From positions 62,001 to 126,000 of the forward strand of contig NZ_LJSD01000017.1 of the NCBI RefSeq assembly GCF_001303895.1: DNA of 64,000 bases, written 5' to 3'. The stretch's first letter is position 1. Every line of letters starts with the position of its first letter. The stretch comes from Mesorhizobium sp. 1M-11. GTDB lineage: Bacteria > Pseudomonadota > Alphaproteobacteria > Rhizobiales > Rhizobiaceae. Positions 54,181-63,473 of this stretch are shown here, piece after piece. Made by a program: the position numbers and the translations under genes. The notes under the pieces are model-generated. The model was not told the DNA's origin. It made no database searches and saw only the letters and a list, made by a program, of their open reading frames with translations.

Positions 54181-54417
54181 TTATTCGCCTGCTTCCTCGT
54201 GCAGGGGCTCTAGGCCGAGTTCTGCGGGACGATAGCCTTTGTAGAGCTCATCGAGCGTGCGCTGCCCGACGAGATAGGCTTCGTTGGCGACGATGACACG
54301 ATAGGTCGGTTCCTCGCCAGCTTTGAAGCGGCGGGAACTGACGAAGATCTTATGACGGCCGAGCGCTTCGGCAACCGCCTTGCGCTGCTTGACCTGGCGA
54401 GACGTGGGCGTGCTCAT
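54181..54417 (-). CDS. Small conserved-looking protein next to ligD, 78 residues
   Basis: Not recognised. Basic N-terminus (TSRQVKQRKAVAEALGRHKI) and acidic C-terminus (PAELGLEPLHEEAGE). The ATG at 54417 is 8 bp upstream of the ligD gene start in reading order, so likely first gene of the NHEJ operon. No membrane segment or metal site. Could be a small accessory of end joining, or unrelated. Confidence 0.6.
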   Translation of the reverse strand: MSTPTSRQVKQRKAVAEALGRHKIFVSSRRFKAGEEPTYRVIVANEAYLVGQRTLDELYKGYRPAELGLEPLHEEAGE

Positions 54418-54603
54418 AGGCCTGCTCCGCTGCTTGCGTCAGAGACTATCTTCCATTGTGACGCCGCGATCAACCGGGGTTGGTTTCGGTGGTTTATAGT
54501 TAGCCCTTGCGCTAAGTGATTTCCTCCATTAGTTAGCCTTTTGGATAACTGATTATCAAAGCGCACGACTACATGCGCAATCACATGAAAACAGGGGCTC
54601 GAT

Positions 54604-55230
54604 ATGAAGCTGGTCTTGATGGAATTCCTGTCGCTCGACGGCGTGTGCCAAGGTCCAGGAGCGCCGGATGAGGACACGACCGATGGTTTTACGCGAGGCG
54701 GCTGGTTCGTTCCCTATTTGGAGCAGAACTTCATGCAGACCGTCACGGCCTGGGTGGGAAATGCGGATGCGTTCCTGTTCGGCCGCCGGACGTATGAAAG
54801 TTTCGCGCGCGATTGGCCGAAGATGGACGATCCAAATGATCCAATCGCTAGCAAGATGAATGGCTTGCCGAAATATGTTACATCAAATTCTTTGAAAGAT
54901 GCGCCCTGGGCGCCTGCAACGATCCTGTCGGGAGATATAGCTGGCCGGGTCGCCGGGTTGAAAGAAAAGCCCGGGCGAGAACTCCAGATCCACGGTAGTG
55001 GACGCCTGGCCCATTCGCTGCTGGCTGCAGGATTGATCGACGAATTCCGGCTTGTGGTCGCTCCGGTTGTTCTGGGGCAAGGCCGCAAGCTGTTCCTGGA
55101 CGGCGCCATGCCTGCGGGCTTCAAGCTGCTCAGTGTCGATGCGACGCCGGGCGGCTTGGCCGTGCATGTCTACCAAAGGGCTGACGCACCGGCATTCGTG
55201 ACCTACGACGCGTCTGCAGCATGGCGTTAA
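54604..55230 (+). CDS. RibD C-terminal / dihydrofolate reductase-like protein
   Basis: 208 residues: MKLVLMEFLSLDGVCQGPGA, FLFGRRTYESFARDWP, LQIHGSGRLAHSLLAAGLID, then LVVAPVVLGQGRKLFLD. This is the RibD_C family, NADPH-dependent reductases of unknown substrate in single-gene form. Divergent from the 78-residue gene. The two flanking gaps (about 185 and 115 bp) hold no other supported feature. Confidence 0.88.
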   Translation: MKLVLMEFLSLDGVCQGPGAPDEDTTDGFTRGGWFVPYLEQNFMQTVTAWVGNADAFLFGRRTYESFARDWPKMDDPNDPIASKMNGLPKYVTSNSLKDAPWAPATILSGDIAGRVAGLKEKPGRELQIHGSGRLAHSLLAAGLIDEFRLVVAPVVLGQGRKLFLDGAMPAGFKLLSVDATPGGLAVHVYQRADAPAFVTYDASAAWR

Positions 55231-55346
55231 TCCGCGAAAGAATGCACTGTCCCGGCTGCCGTGAGGATATGCAGACGTCGAACTGAAACGGAAAAACTTG
55301 TCCGTGAGAGTGAGCGGGTTTCCCTACACGGCGTCGATCTTCAGGT

Positions 55347-57122
55347 TTATCGTAGCGGCCAGACCAGCATCAGCATCGGAACCGCTACCGCTATCACCAG
55401 AATGGAGAGCGGAAGGCCGAGACGGGGATAATCGCTGAACCGGTAGCCGCCCGGCCCCATCACGAGCGTGTTGCATTGATGACCGATCGGGGTCAGGAAG
55501 TCACAGCCGGCACCAATGGCGACAGCCATGAGAAACGCTTCCGGATGATAGCCAAGAGATGTTGCGAAACCCGCAGCCACTGGCGCCACCACCAACACTG
55601 TTGCTGCGTTGTTGAGAAATGGGGTGACCGCCATCGCGACAACGAGAATGAGCCCCAACGCGCCTGCCGGCGGCAATTTCGAACCTATTTCGGCCAACCA
55701 CATCGCGATCACGTCGGTCGCGCCGCTGCGCCGCAGTGAGTCCGAGACAGGGATCAATGCGGCGAGCATGACAAGGATCGGACCGTCGATGGCGTTGTAG
55801 ATGTCGCGTATCGGAACCACGCGGAAGAGCACCATGGCGACCGCCGCAGTGAAGAAGGCGACCGGGATGGGAACCAATCCCGTGGTCGTGGCAAGCATTG
55901 CCGCGGCCAGGATCAGGATCGGTATACTGCCGCCCCGCACGCTGCCGAGCAGGATCGGTCGTTCCGCGAGCGGCAGCGCACCGAGCTCACGCAGGATATC
56001 CGGCAACCGTGTCCGATTGCCCTGCAGCAGCAGCACGTCGCCCAATCGCAGCGTAAGTGTTCCAAGACGTTCGCTGATACGTTCGCCTGTGCGGCTGACG
56101 GCCAACAGATTGATCTTGTACCGGTCGTAGAGCGCCAGCCGTTGAGCGGACCAGCCGATCAAAGGCGAACTTTCCCCCAGAACCGCTTCGACTGTCATGT
56201 AGGCTTCACTACTGCCTTCTTCGGAAGCCTGGCGGCCGTCGGTCAGATCGAGCTTGGCCTGGGCGACGACGCGGTCGAGCGCTTCCGGCGAGCCTTCGAG
56301 CAGGACGATGTCGCCTTGACGCAGCTTCGCGTCCGGCAAGGGTGCGATGTGGAACGTGCGCGAGCGCAGGATCGACGTAACCACCACCTCGCCGCCTGCG
56401 TAATTCATCAACTCGGCGACAGTTTTTTCGTTCACCGTAGAACTGGACACGACCAATGCCTCGGTGACGTAGTTGTTGACATCCAGCGCATCCTGAACGG
56501 AGCCGGTTTCGCGAACACGAACCGGCACAAGCCAGTAGAACAATGACAAAAAGACGATGCCCGCGGCAGCGAGCGCCGCTCCCACCGGAGTGAAGTCGAA
56601 CATGGTGAAGGAAGTGCCGGTGATCTCCTCGCGAATGCGCGACACCACGACGTTGGGCGAGGTGCCGATCTGCGTCATCAGGCCGCCGAGCAGCGAACCG
56701 AAGGCCATCGGCATCAGAAAGACAGACGGCGAGCTGTTGGACTTTCGAGCGAACTGAAAGGCAATCGGGATCATGATTGCCAGCGCACCGATGTTTTTAA
56801 CGAAAGCCGACAGGATCGTGACGACGACAACCAGCAGCACCAATTGCGCCCGAATGCTCGTCACATTGGGTGCGAAGCGCTGGATCGCGAATTCCATGAC
56901 CCCGGAGCGGGCCACGCCGGCGCTGACCAGCAATGCACTTCCCACAATGATGACGATGTCGTCGCTAAAGCCTGAAAACGCGTGGTCGTAAGGGACGACG
57001 CCGACCGCAAGCGCAATGATCAACGCAATGCAGGCGACGAGATCGTAACGCAGGCGTCCCCAAACGAAGGCCACCATCATCAAGATGATGACGGCAATGG
57101 AGAGGAGCTGATTGATTGCCAT
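55347..57122 (-). CDS. SLC13-family permease with two TrkA-C (RCK_C) domains
   Basis: 591 residues. Two hydrophobic halves of five or so helices flank two RCK_C-like domains (about 215-295 and 300-375: GGEVVVTSILRSRTFHIAPL, RTGERISERLGTLTLRLGDV). Typical SLC13/CitMHS-like motifs MPMAFGSLLGGLMTQIGTSP and GAGCDFLTPIGHQCNTLVMG. It should transport dicarboxylate, sulfate or another anion with Na+; substrate unknown. Confidence 0.9.
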   Translation of the reverse strand: MAINQLLSIAVIILMMVAFVWGRLRYDLVACIALIIALAVGVVPYDHAFSGFSDDIVIIVGSALLVSAGVARSGVMEFAIQRFAPNVTSIRAQLVLLVVVVTILSAFVKNIGALAIMIPIAFQFARKSNSSPSVFLMPMAFGSLLGGLMTQIGTSPNVVVSRIREEITGTSFTMFDFTPVGAALAAAGIVFLSLFYWLVPVRVRETGSVQDALDVNNYVTEALVVSSSTVNEKTVAELMNYAGGEVVVTSILRSRTFHIAPLPDAKLRQGDIVLLEGSPEALDRVVAQAKLDLTDGRQASEEGSSEAYMTVEAVLGESSPLIGWSAQRLALYDRYKINLLAVSRTGERISERLGTLTLRLGDVLLLQGNRTRLPDILRELGALPLAERPILLGSVRGGSIPILILAAAMLATTTGLVPIPVAFFTAAVAMVLFRVVPIRDIYNAIDGPILVMLAALIPVSDSLRRSGATDVIAMWLAEIGSKLPPAGALGLILVVAMAVTPFLNNAATVLVVAPVAAGFATSLGYHPEAFLMAVAIGAGCDFLTPIGHQCNTLVMGPGGYRFSDYPRLGLPLSILVIAVAVPMLMLVWPLR

Positions 57123-57198
57123 GGAGAGGACGTTCCTTCTCCGGGCTCATTTGTCAACGTCCTTGCTCAAGCGGCTGCTGGTTCCGCCGGGAGTTCGT

Positions 57199-58020
57199 CT
57201 AGGCAACTCTGGCAATGCCTTCGCAGACCATCGCGTCCACATCGGTGATCAGGAGGTGACCAGGAGAAGCGGTGATTGCGATTGCCAGCTCCGCATGCAC
57301 GAGAGCTTCCTGGGCCGTCACGCTGCTTGCCCAGAATACGGGGACTTCCCCCTCCCCGACATCGACCGCCTCTCCCCAATCTGGACGGCCGAGATCGGCA
57401 ATGCCGATGATGGAAGGGTCCCCAACATGAAAGGGCGAACCATGGGCGTTCGGAAAGCGCGCGGTAATCGCCCGGACCTTGTCGACGTCGCAGCGCTTGA
57501 TGGCACGCATTGCGACGACCAGATTGCCGCCGAAGGGACCGAACGCGCGGCTTCTGATCTGGGTGCGGTACTTCGGCACCGTCCCGCTGACACGGCCGTG
57601 CAGGCCGACGCCCTTCTCCATCAACGCAGGCTCGAAACTCAATGAACTGCCGAGCGCGAAAGCGGAGAAATCCTGACGCCACAGATCAACGATATGGGAG
57701 GTGCGATGCACGAACTCGCCGTAGCAGTAGATACTGTACTGCGACGCATCCGTGCGGATGTCGATGTTACCCAGCGCAGGAACAAAGGGACTGCCGGCGC
57801 GACCGAGCCCGACCAGCGGGCACGCCTTGGGATTGGCTAGGCAGAATTTGTGAAAATCGGCGGCGAAACGCTGCGGCACGATCACCACATTCGCCTGCAA
57901 CTTGCCGCGGGCCAAGCCGCCGGTAGCCCCCTTGTAGGCTCCGGTCCTGACCAGCCGGCGCAACCGGCCAGGCTCGACCAGACGCAAATCTTCGACAATT
58001 GAACTGGTCTGAGGTCCCAT
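57199..58020 (-). CDS. DUF1445 / putative hydro-lyase (D-glutamate cyclase-like)
   Basis: 273 residues from ATG 58020; a GTG at 58083 adds 21. Family motifs: NVVIVPQRFAADFHKFCLAN, DIRTDASQYSIYCYGEFVHR, GCSFSFE-like ALGSSLSFEPALMEKGVGL, and the C-terminal PGHLLITDVD. Relatives of this family include D-glutamate cyclase. It lies where sctU would be expected after sctT, but is not part of the secretion machinery. Gap of about 130 bp to sctT contains nothing else recognised. Confidence 0.85.
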   Translation of the reverse strand: MGPQTSSIVEDLRLVEPGRLRRLVRTGAYKGATGGLARGKLQANVVIVPQRFAADFHKFCLANPKACPLVGLGRAGSPFVPALGNIDIRTDASQYSIYCYGEFVHRTSHIVDLWRQDFSAFALGSSLSFEPALMEKGVGLHGRVSGTVPKYRTQIRSRAFGPFGGNLVVAMRAIKRCDVDKVRAITARFPNAHGSPFHVGDPSIIGIADLGRPDWGEAVDVGEGEVPVFWASSVTAQEALVHAELAIAITASPGHLLITDVDAMVCEGIARVA

Positions 58021-58150
58021 GCTTCGAAGCAGTCCGCGTTGCTTAGACTTTTCAGGAACCGGTAAAATCGAAGTCGGCGGCACCGCTTGTCAAATCACCA
58101 GAATTTTCTCCTGACAATAAATTGTATTTATTGGCCGACGCAGTTCGACC

Positions 58151-58966
58151 TCACCGGCATTCCGAACAGCTGAGCAATTTGATCTGCCGTATCGCTTCAT
58201 GCAGAAAGCCGAGATCGCGGCTCATGTAGGAGAGGAGAAAAGCGGCGTAGAGAACGAAGACGAAGCTGAAGACAAAGGTCTTTACGATCAGCGACAAGCT
58301 GAAGACGTTGAAATGCGGCGAGGCGCGGGCCAGGAAAGCAAGCACGATATCGGACAGCAACATGCTGACAATAAGCGGAAATACCAGCGTCAGCGCCATT
58401 TTCAGCAGCTGGTTCAACAGTTCCAGGAAAATCCCGGCGGCGTCCCTGCTGAATACCGGCGTCAACTGCCCGACCGGCCAGAGTCCATAGCTGTCGTAGA
58501 CGGCGTTCAACGACAGCTCCAGCCCGCCTGCCGCGAGATAGATGGCGATCATGACGATGGCAAGCAGCGTTCCGGTTGCGCTGGTTTCATGCGTCATCAT
58601 CGGGTCGATCAAGCTTCCCATGCTCGAACCGCGCTGCAGATCGAGGATGTCGCCTGCTGCTTCAGCAGCCCAGAACGGCACGCCCATCGCCAATCCAAGG
58701 GCAATGCCAACCAGGAGTTCCTTGAGGATGTAGACAACGATCATCGCGCCGGCGATCTGCTGGCCCGCCAGCGTGTGCATGAGCATCGGCAGGATCGGAA
58801 CCGCTAGCGCAAGCGCAACCCCGTTGCGCAATAGCCCCGACAAAGGAACACGCGAGAACAGCGGCATCATCAGCATGAAGCCCCCCAGGCGCGCCAACAC
58901 GAAGGCTCCCGCCAGAAGGTAGAGTTGCAGGTCCCTGAGCGATGCGAAGAGCGGTTCGACCTGCAT
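58151..58966 (-). CDS. sctT: Type III secretion export apparatus protein SctT
   Basis: 271 residues with six hydrophobic segments. FliR/SctT-family features: FMLMMPLFSRVPLSGLLRNG, ELLVGIALGLAMGVPFWAAE, AAGDILDLQRGSSMGSLIDP, and VFPLIVSMLLSDIVLAFLAR. It forms the export gate with R and S. 9 bp after sctS. The next leftward gene is not sctU. Confidence 0.92.
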   Translation of the reverse strand: MQVEPLFASLRDLQLYLLAGAFVLARLGGFMLMMPLFSRVPLSGLLRNGVALALAVPILPMLMHTLAGQQIAGAMIVVYILKELLVGIALGLAMGVPFWAAEAAGDILDLQRGSSMGSLIDPMMTHETSATGTLLAIVMIAIYLAAGGLELSLNAVYDSYGLWPVGQLTPVFSRDAAGIFLELLNQLLKMALTLVFPLIVSMLLSDIVLAFLARASPHFNVFSLSLIVKTFVFSFVFVLYAAFLLSYMSRDLGFLHEAIRQIKLLSCSECR

Positions 58967-58975
58967 GGTGCGGCC

Positions 58976-59245
58976 TCAGCGGGTCGCGGAGGGAAATTCG
59001 TCAAATACCGCCGAAGCCTGTTCAGCGATCTGCTGGGCAATCAGCGGGCCGACAATGATGATGACCACGAGGATCACGACCAGCTTGATCGTCTGCGGCA
59101 GCGACTGATCCTGGATCTGCGTCAGCGCCTGGGCAAGCCCCACCAGAAGCCCGACTGCCAACGCTGCGATGATGGCCGGACTGGAGGCGAGCAGTATCGT
59201 TATCAGCGCATTCTGGACTTTCGCGAGGATGAAATCGCTGTTCAC
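58976..59245 (-). CDS. sctS: Type III secretion export apparatus protein SctS
   Basis: 89 residues with two membrane hairpin segments: ALITILLASSPAIIAALAVG, LLVGLAQALTQIQDQSLPQT, IKLVVILVVIIIVGPLIAQQ. This is the FliQ/SctS family. Starts 16 bp after the sctR stop. Confidence 0.93.
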   Translation of the reverse strand: MNSDFILAKVQNALITILLASSPAIIAALAVGLLVGLAQALTQIQDQSLPQTIKLVVILVVIIIVGPLIAQQIAEQASAVFDEFPSATR

Positions 59246-59261
59246 GCTTACCGCCTCTGCT

Positions 59262-59917
59262 TCAGCTGTAACTGAGGATGAGGCCGTGCATCAGCCGCGA
59301 CCAGCCGTCTATGGCAACGAAAAGCAACAGTTTCAGCGGGATCGAGATCAGCACCGGTGAAACCATGATCATGCCGAGCGTCATCAGGATGTTGGCGACG
59401 ACGATGTCGATGATCAGGAAGGGAATGTAGAGCAGGAAGCCGATCTCGAATGCGCGGGTGAGCTCCGAGGCGACAAAGGCCGGAACCAGGATGGAAAGGT
59501 CATCATCCTTGACGTTCTGACGCGCCTGCTCTGGCCACAGGCGCGCGTGGTTCCGTCGAGAAAGAACTGGCGTTCGCGCGGGTGTGTGAACTTGATCAGA
59601 TGTTGCTGCAACGGCTGTTTCACGATTTGCGCGGCCCGGGCCAGGTCATCGGTCGTCTGGAATTGAACCTGCCCTTCCTGCAGCCTTGTTCCCATTTCGC
59701 TGATCAGCGGCGTGGTGACATAGACGGTCAAAACCAGTGCAATTCCGTAAAGCACGAGGTTCGGCGGCATCTGCTGCACACCAAGCGCGTTGCGGATGAG
59801 AAACAGCACCACCGAGATCTTGAGAAAACCGGTCATGGTGACGACCGCGAGCGGCAGCAGTCCGACAAAGCCGACCGCGATCAGAATGCCGAGGAGATTG
59901 GGCGACGCTTCAAGCAT
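59262..59917 (-). pseudogene. sctR: sctR disrupted by a 2-bp insertion
   Basis: The gene starts normally (MLEASPNLLGILIAVGFVGL) and is intact to about residue 121 (FFLDGTTR). There the minus strand reads ACGCGCGCCTGTGG; removing one GC (ACGCGCCTGTGG) restores [20 protein letters not shown] and an open frame to the normal stop at 59262. Total length 656 bp, i.e. 218 codons plus 2 bp; with the 2 bp removed it gives 217 residues, the standard SctR length. The insertion lies in the GC run at 59541-59547. As written the product would stop with an unrelated 60-residue tail, losing its C-terminal membrane helices. A sequencing slip in the GC run is possible. Confidence 0.88.
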
Positions 59918-61034
59918 TATCGAACATGCGGATGACCCGCACGCCAAGGCTTTCGCCGATCCTGACCATTTCACCCTGCCCGACCCGTTTGCCGTTGGCG
60001 AGGATGTCCACGGCCTGTCCGGTCGTATCCAACTGCACGATGGCGCCGGCCGTCAGTTGCCTGATCTCACCAAGCGGCATTGCCTTGCGCCCGACCTCGA
60101 AAGCGAGCGCAACCGGCAGATCCTCAAGCGTTGCATCGTCCAGCGCCTGTCCTGCGGCTGCAGTATCCTGACCCATCGTCCACTCCCATTTCGATCCGGC
60201 AATTGCGACTGGCGCGGCAAGCAGCTGAGGCCCTGACGACGTCATGCCTGCAGGGGCGATCAGACGGTCGCCGATGACCAGCACCGCTGCTGCCTGCTCG
60301 GCGAGCAGCACGACGTCTCCCTGCAGCAACCCCCTCACCTCGCCCAGACTGAGGGTGAGAACGTCGCGCCACAGGCGAACCGGCAAAGGAAATGCCGCCG
60401 GCAATGAAGGTTCGCCGGAACTGGCTGTGTCGAGCAGCGTGCCCAATCTTGCAAGCAGTGCGCCATCGTCCAGTCGCAGCGTGCAATGCATCTGTTGCCC
60501 GCCCGCGGACAGGACAAATCCGAAGGATGGCATTCCGGCTGAAGATTTTTTCTTCTCAATGGCCGCGAGCTCTATCGGCGCCTGCAGTTGGACTTCGAGC
60601 CGGTCGAGTTCGTCGGCAATGGCAGCTTCCAGCACGAGAGCCGCGTGCCGAGGCGGAAGGTTTTCCAGCCTGGCCGTCTTGTCCACTGTCGCCAGCAATT
60701 GCTCGATCAGGGAAAGCGGCACACAGAGCTCGGCGGAACGATCTCCAAGTCTTACGCGCAGCGAACAGGATGGCCGGTCGTCGGCTCGAGCAGCATGCCA
60801 GGTCGTGGCGATCTTCGCGGGCTGTCCGGCGAACGTTATCTCGGCCGGAAGACGATTCCTGTAAAACGTGTTCAGTGCCGCTACATGATCCGGCGGAATT
60901 GCTTCCAGCTCCAGGACATCGGCAACCGATGCACCGTTGAATCGCCGGCGAGCAGATTTACGCCGCGTTGCGACTTTCGCTGGCGTCAGGGCTCGAGACA
61001 TCGAACTGCCACCTGCACGATCATCGAAGCTCAT
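59910..61034 (-). CDS. sctQ: Type III secretion cytoplasmic-ring protein SctQ
   Basis: 374 residues. A long poorly conserved N-terminal part with RKSARRRFNG and a C-terminal SpoA domain (about 300-370): DLPVALAFEVGRKAMPLGEI, LTAGAIVQLDTTGQAVDIL, GQGEMVRIGESLGVRVIRM. Forms the sorting platform with SctK and SctL. Overlaps sctR start by 8 bp and sctO by 4 bp. Confidence 0.88.
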   Translation of the reverse strand: MSFDDRAGGSSMSRALTPAKVATRRKSARRRFNGASVADVLELEAIPPDHVAALNTFYRNRLPAEITFAGQPAKIATTWHAARADDRPSCSLRVRLGDRSAELCVPLSLIEQLLATVDKTARLENLPPRHAALVLEAAIADELDRLEVQLQAPIELAAIEKKKSSAGMPSFGFVLSAGGQQMHCTLRLDDGALLARLGTLLDTASSGEPSLPAAFPLPVRLWRDVLTLSLGEVRGLLQGDVVLLAEQAAAVLVIGDRLIAPAGMTSSGPQLLAAPVAIAGSKWEWTMGQDTAAAGQALDDATLEDLPVALAFEVGRKAMPLGEIRQLTAGAIVQLDTTGQAVDILANGKRVGQGEMVRIGESLGVRVIRMFDNA

Positions 61035-61519
61035 TGCTTGTGCGGAAAAGTGGCATGCGAACGCCCTTCCTCGTCGAGGAGTTCGGCCGCAGCAGCGCGG
61101 CGTGGGGCCATTCGCTTCTCAAGCCGATCCGTCAGCCTTTCCACTTTCATCAGAGCTTTCCTGCTTTGCAGATGCTGTTGCTGCGCGGCCGCCAACCCGG
61201 CCTCGCGTTGCTTCTGGACAAGCAAAGCCGCCTCATTTTGAGCCTTGATCTGCCCGGCTTTGGCGGATGACGCCTCGTACCGGCTCTGCGCCAAATGGAA
61301 TTCGGAGGCCCTCACGACGCGATCGACAAGTCCTGAGACCACCGCGTTCTGTTCCTCCACCGCCTGTCGCGTGTGGTCGGCGAGCGCTTTCGATTTTGTA
61401 TCAACATCTTGTCTGGCTTCGCTGACGCCAGCTTTATGAACGGCAACGACCTCACGCGCATGCTCCTCACGGCGTTTCCTGAGCTTCCGCAACTGGGCGA
61501 TCATGTCATTTTTGTTCAC
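61031..61519 (-). CDS. sctO: Type III secretion stalk protein SctO
   Basis: 162 residues, nearly all coiled coil (QLRKLRKRREEHAREVVAVH, VSEARQDVDTKSKALADHTR, QKQREAGLAAAQQQHLQSRK). Position between the ATPase and SctQ genes, coiled-coil nature and length fit the SctO/YscO/FliJ stalk (y4yJ in rhizobia). Sequence identity cannot confirm it because the family is poorly conserved. Confidence 0.82.
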   Translation of the reverse strand: MNKNDMIAQLRKLRKRREEHAREVVAVHKAGVSEARQDVDTKSKALADHTRQAVEEQNAVVSGLVDRVVRASEFHLAQSRYEASSAKAGQIKAQNEAALLVQKQREAGLAAAQQQHLQSRKALMKVERLTDRLEKRMAPRRAAAAELLDEEGRSHATFPHKQ

Positions 61520-62855
61520 CGGCGATCTCCCTCATGCGCTGACGCGTTCCCTCCATGCTTTCGCTCGCGATCGAGGCCTGCTGCAGGAAAACATTGATGG
61601 CGTCGATCTTGGTGATGGCCTCGTCAGCCAGCGGATCGCTGCCGGCCTTGTACTCGCCAACCTGCACCAGCAATTCGATGTCGGCGTAGCGCGCGAGCAA
61701 TTTCCTGAGACGTGCGGCATCCTCCCGGTGCTGAACGGGCGCGACCGTCTCCATGAGCCGGCTACGGCTGCGCAGCACGTCGACCGCTGGAAAATGGTTG
61801 CGTTGCGCAAGCTCGCTGGACAGGAAAATGTGACCGTCAAGCAGGGCCTGCACTTCCTCGGCTACGGGATCGAAGGTTCCATCGCCCTCCAGAAGAACAC
61901 TGTAGAGGCCGGTAATGGAGCCGACCGCTCCTGGGCCGGATCGCTCAAGCAGACGCGGCAATGCAGCAAAGAGCGACGATGGAAAGCCACGGCGTGTCGG
62001 TGGTTCGCCTGACGCCAATCCGATCTCGCGCTGGGCTCGGGCAAAACGGGTGATGTTGTCCATGGCGAGCAATACATGCTTGCCCTGGTCGCGGAAATAT
62101 TCGGCGATGGTTGTGGCGACATAGGCCGCCTTGACACGCTCGATGGCCGGACGATCGGATGTCGCCACGACAACAACGGCACGCGCCAACCCTTCCGCTC
62201 CAAGCTGCCGCTCGACGAATTCGCGAACCTCGCGCCCGCGCTCGCCGACAAGGGCAACGACGGCGACATCGGCATCGGTGGCGGTGACGATATTCGACAA
62301 CAGGATCGACTTGCCAACGCCGGGCTCCCCGAAAATGCCGATACGCTGCCCTCTGGCGCAAGTCAGCAAACCGTCGATAGCGCGGATGCCCAGCTGGATC
62401 GGCTCCGATATAAGTCGGCGCTGCAGCGGTGATGGCGGGTAGGCATGAACGGGATAAGCACCATCCAGTGCCAATTCCTTGCCATCGAGCGGTTCGCCGA
62501 GCGCGTTGATGACCCTGCCCAGCAAGCCAGGCCCCACCGGCACCTGCTGGTCCTTCCGAGTGGGAACGACCTCGGTCATGCCGGACAGGCCCGTCAGATC
62601 ACCGAGCGGCACCAGAATGGCGGCCTCTTCCAGCAGACCGACCACTTCCGCTTTCATGGTTCGGCCCGTTCTCCGGTCGATCAATTCGCAGATCTCGCCA
62701 ATCCTGGCCTCTTCGACAGAGGCGTGGATGACAGTGCCGACGACACGCCGCACGCGCCCCTTTTTCGGTCGGCTCGCATCATCGCTCAGCCCGGAACGCA
62801 AGCCGGGCATGATCGAAGCCAAACGGTCTTCGAGTGCTGCACGCTCTCCTGTCAC
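61506..62855 (-). CDS. sctN: Type III secretion ATPase SctN
   Basis: 449 residues, F1-ATPase beta-like. Walker A GEPGVGKS (about 176-183), VALVGERGREVREFVERQLG, Walker B-region HVLLAMDNITRFARAQREIG and the arginine finger end LLEGDGTFDPVAEEVQALLD. Powers secretion and chaperone release. Overlaps sctL by 4 bp and sctO by 14 bp. Confidence 0.95.
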   Translation of the reverse strand: MTGERAALEDRLASIMPGLRSGLSDDASRPKKGRVRRVVGTVIHASVEEARIGEICELIDRRTGRTMKAEVVGLLEEAAILVPLGDLTGLSGMTEVVPTRKDQQVPVGPGLLGRVINALGEPLDGKELALDGAYPVHAYPPSPLQRRLISEPIQLGIRAIDGLLTCARGQRIGIFGEPGVGKSILLSNIVTATDADVAVVALVGERGREVREFVERQLGAEGLARAVVVVATSDRPAIERVKAAYVATTIAEYFRDQGKHVLLAMDNITRFARAQREIGLASGEPPTRRGFPSSLFAALPRLLERSGPGAVGSITGLYSVLLEGDGTFDPVAEEVQALLDGHIFLSSELAQRNHFPAVDVLRSRSRLMETVAPVQHREDAARLRKLLARYADIELLVQVGEYKAGSDPLADEAITKIDAINVFLQQASIASESMEGTRQRMREIAGEQK

Positions 62856-63469
62856 GGAGCCTCCCGCGATTTGTTGGCTATCGCCGCGGCGATAGCCGCA
62901 AGCTGCGCTTCGATGCCAGCGTCGATCACGGCCATATCAGTCGAGAGAATGCAGGCCTCGGGCCCCAGCGTCTCGTCGGCGTCGATTTCCACCGACATGC
63001 CGAGATCGCTGTCCTGCAAGGCGACGTTCAATTCGTCGCGCAGCCTGGCGACATTCTGCGGATGCACGCGAAACTTCAGATATTTGGCGCGTCGGACTTC
63101 GGAAATAGCTTGCCTCGCCGCCTTGGCGACCAAGGTTCCGACATCGAATTGCCCAAGCACGCGGCGTACCACATCGAGTGCAAGACCGGCTACCTCTGCC
63201 TCAAGGCCCACCAGATAGTGGTCGACCTTGGCGGATGTGTCGGTGACAAGACGCGCGGCATCGATTTCGCCCTGTGCCTTGCCGTCCTTGTAGCCCTGCG
63301 CGTACTCGGCTGCGTAGGCACGCCTGGCTGCGTCGTTCAGCTTCTGCGCTTCCGCCTTGGCCTCTTCGATAAACGTGTAGCCGTCCTGCCACGCGCGCAC
63401 CTCATCCGCACGCACAATGCGCGCACGCGGACGCGGCAATCTGGTCTGGGTGGCGTCCGCGCTTGCCAT
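62852..63469 (-). CDS. sctL: Type III secretion ATPase regulator SctL
   Basis: 205 residues from ATG 63469 (MASADATQTRLPRPRARIVR). Helical N-terminal half (YTFIEEAKAEAQKLNDAARR, EYAQGYKDGKAQGEIDAARL) and a C-terminal FliH/YscL-like domain: LALDVVRRVLGQFDVGTLVA, FRVHPQNVARLRDELNVALQ, GPEACILSTDMAVIDAGIEA. Corresponds to rhizobial NolV. An upstream in-frame start at 63535 lies inside sctK. Confidence 0.85.
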   Translation of the reverse strand: MASADATQTRLPRPRARIVRADEVRAWQDGYTFIEEAKAEAQKLNDAARRAYAAEYAQGYKDGKAQGEIDAARLVTDTSAKVDHYLVGLEAEVAGLALDVVRRVLGQFDVGTLVAKAARQAISEVRRAKYLKFRVHPQNVARLRDELNVALQDSDLGMSVEIDADETLGPEACILSTDMAVIDAGIEAQLAAIAAAIANKSREAP

Positions 63470-63473
63470 CTTG

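Noticed and set aside
59541..59547. Programmed ribosomal frameshift in sctR
   Set aside because: No slippery heptamer and no downstream structure recognised; a 2-bp expansion of the GC run explains it better.
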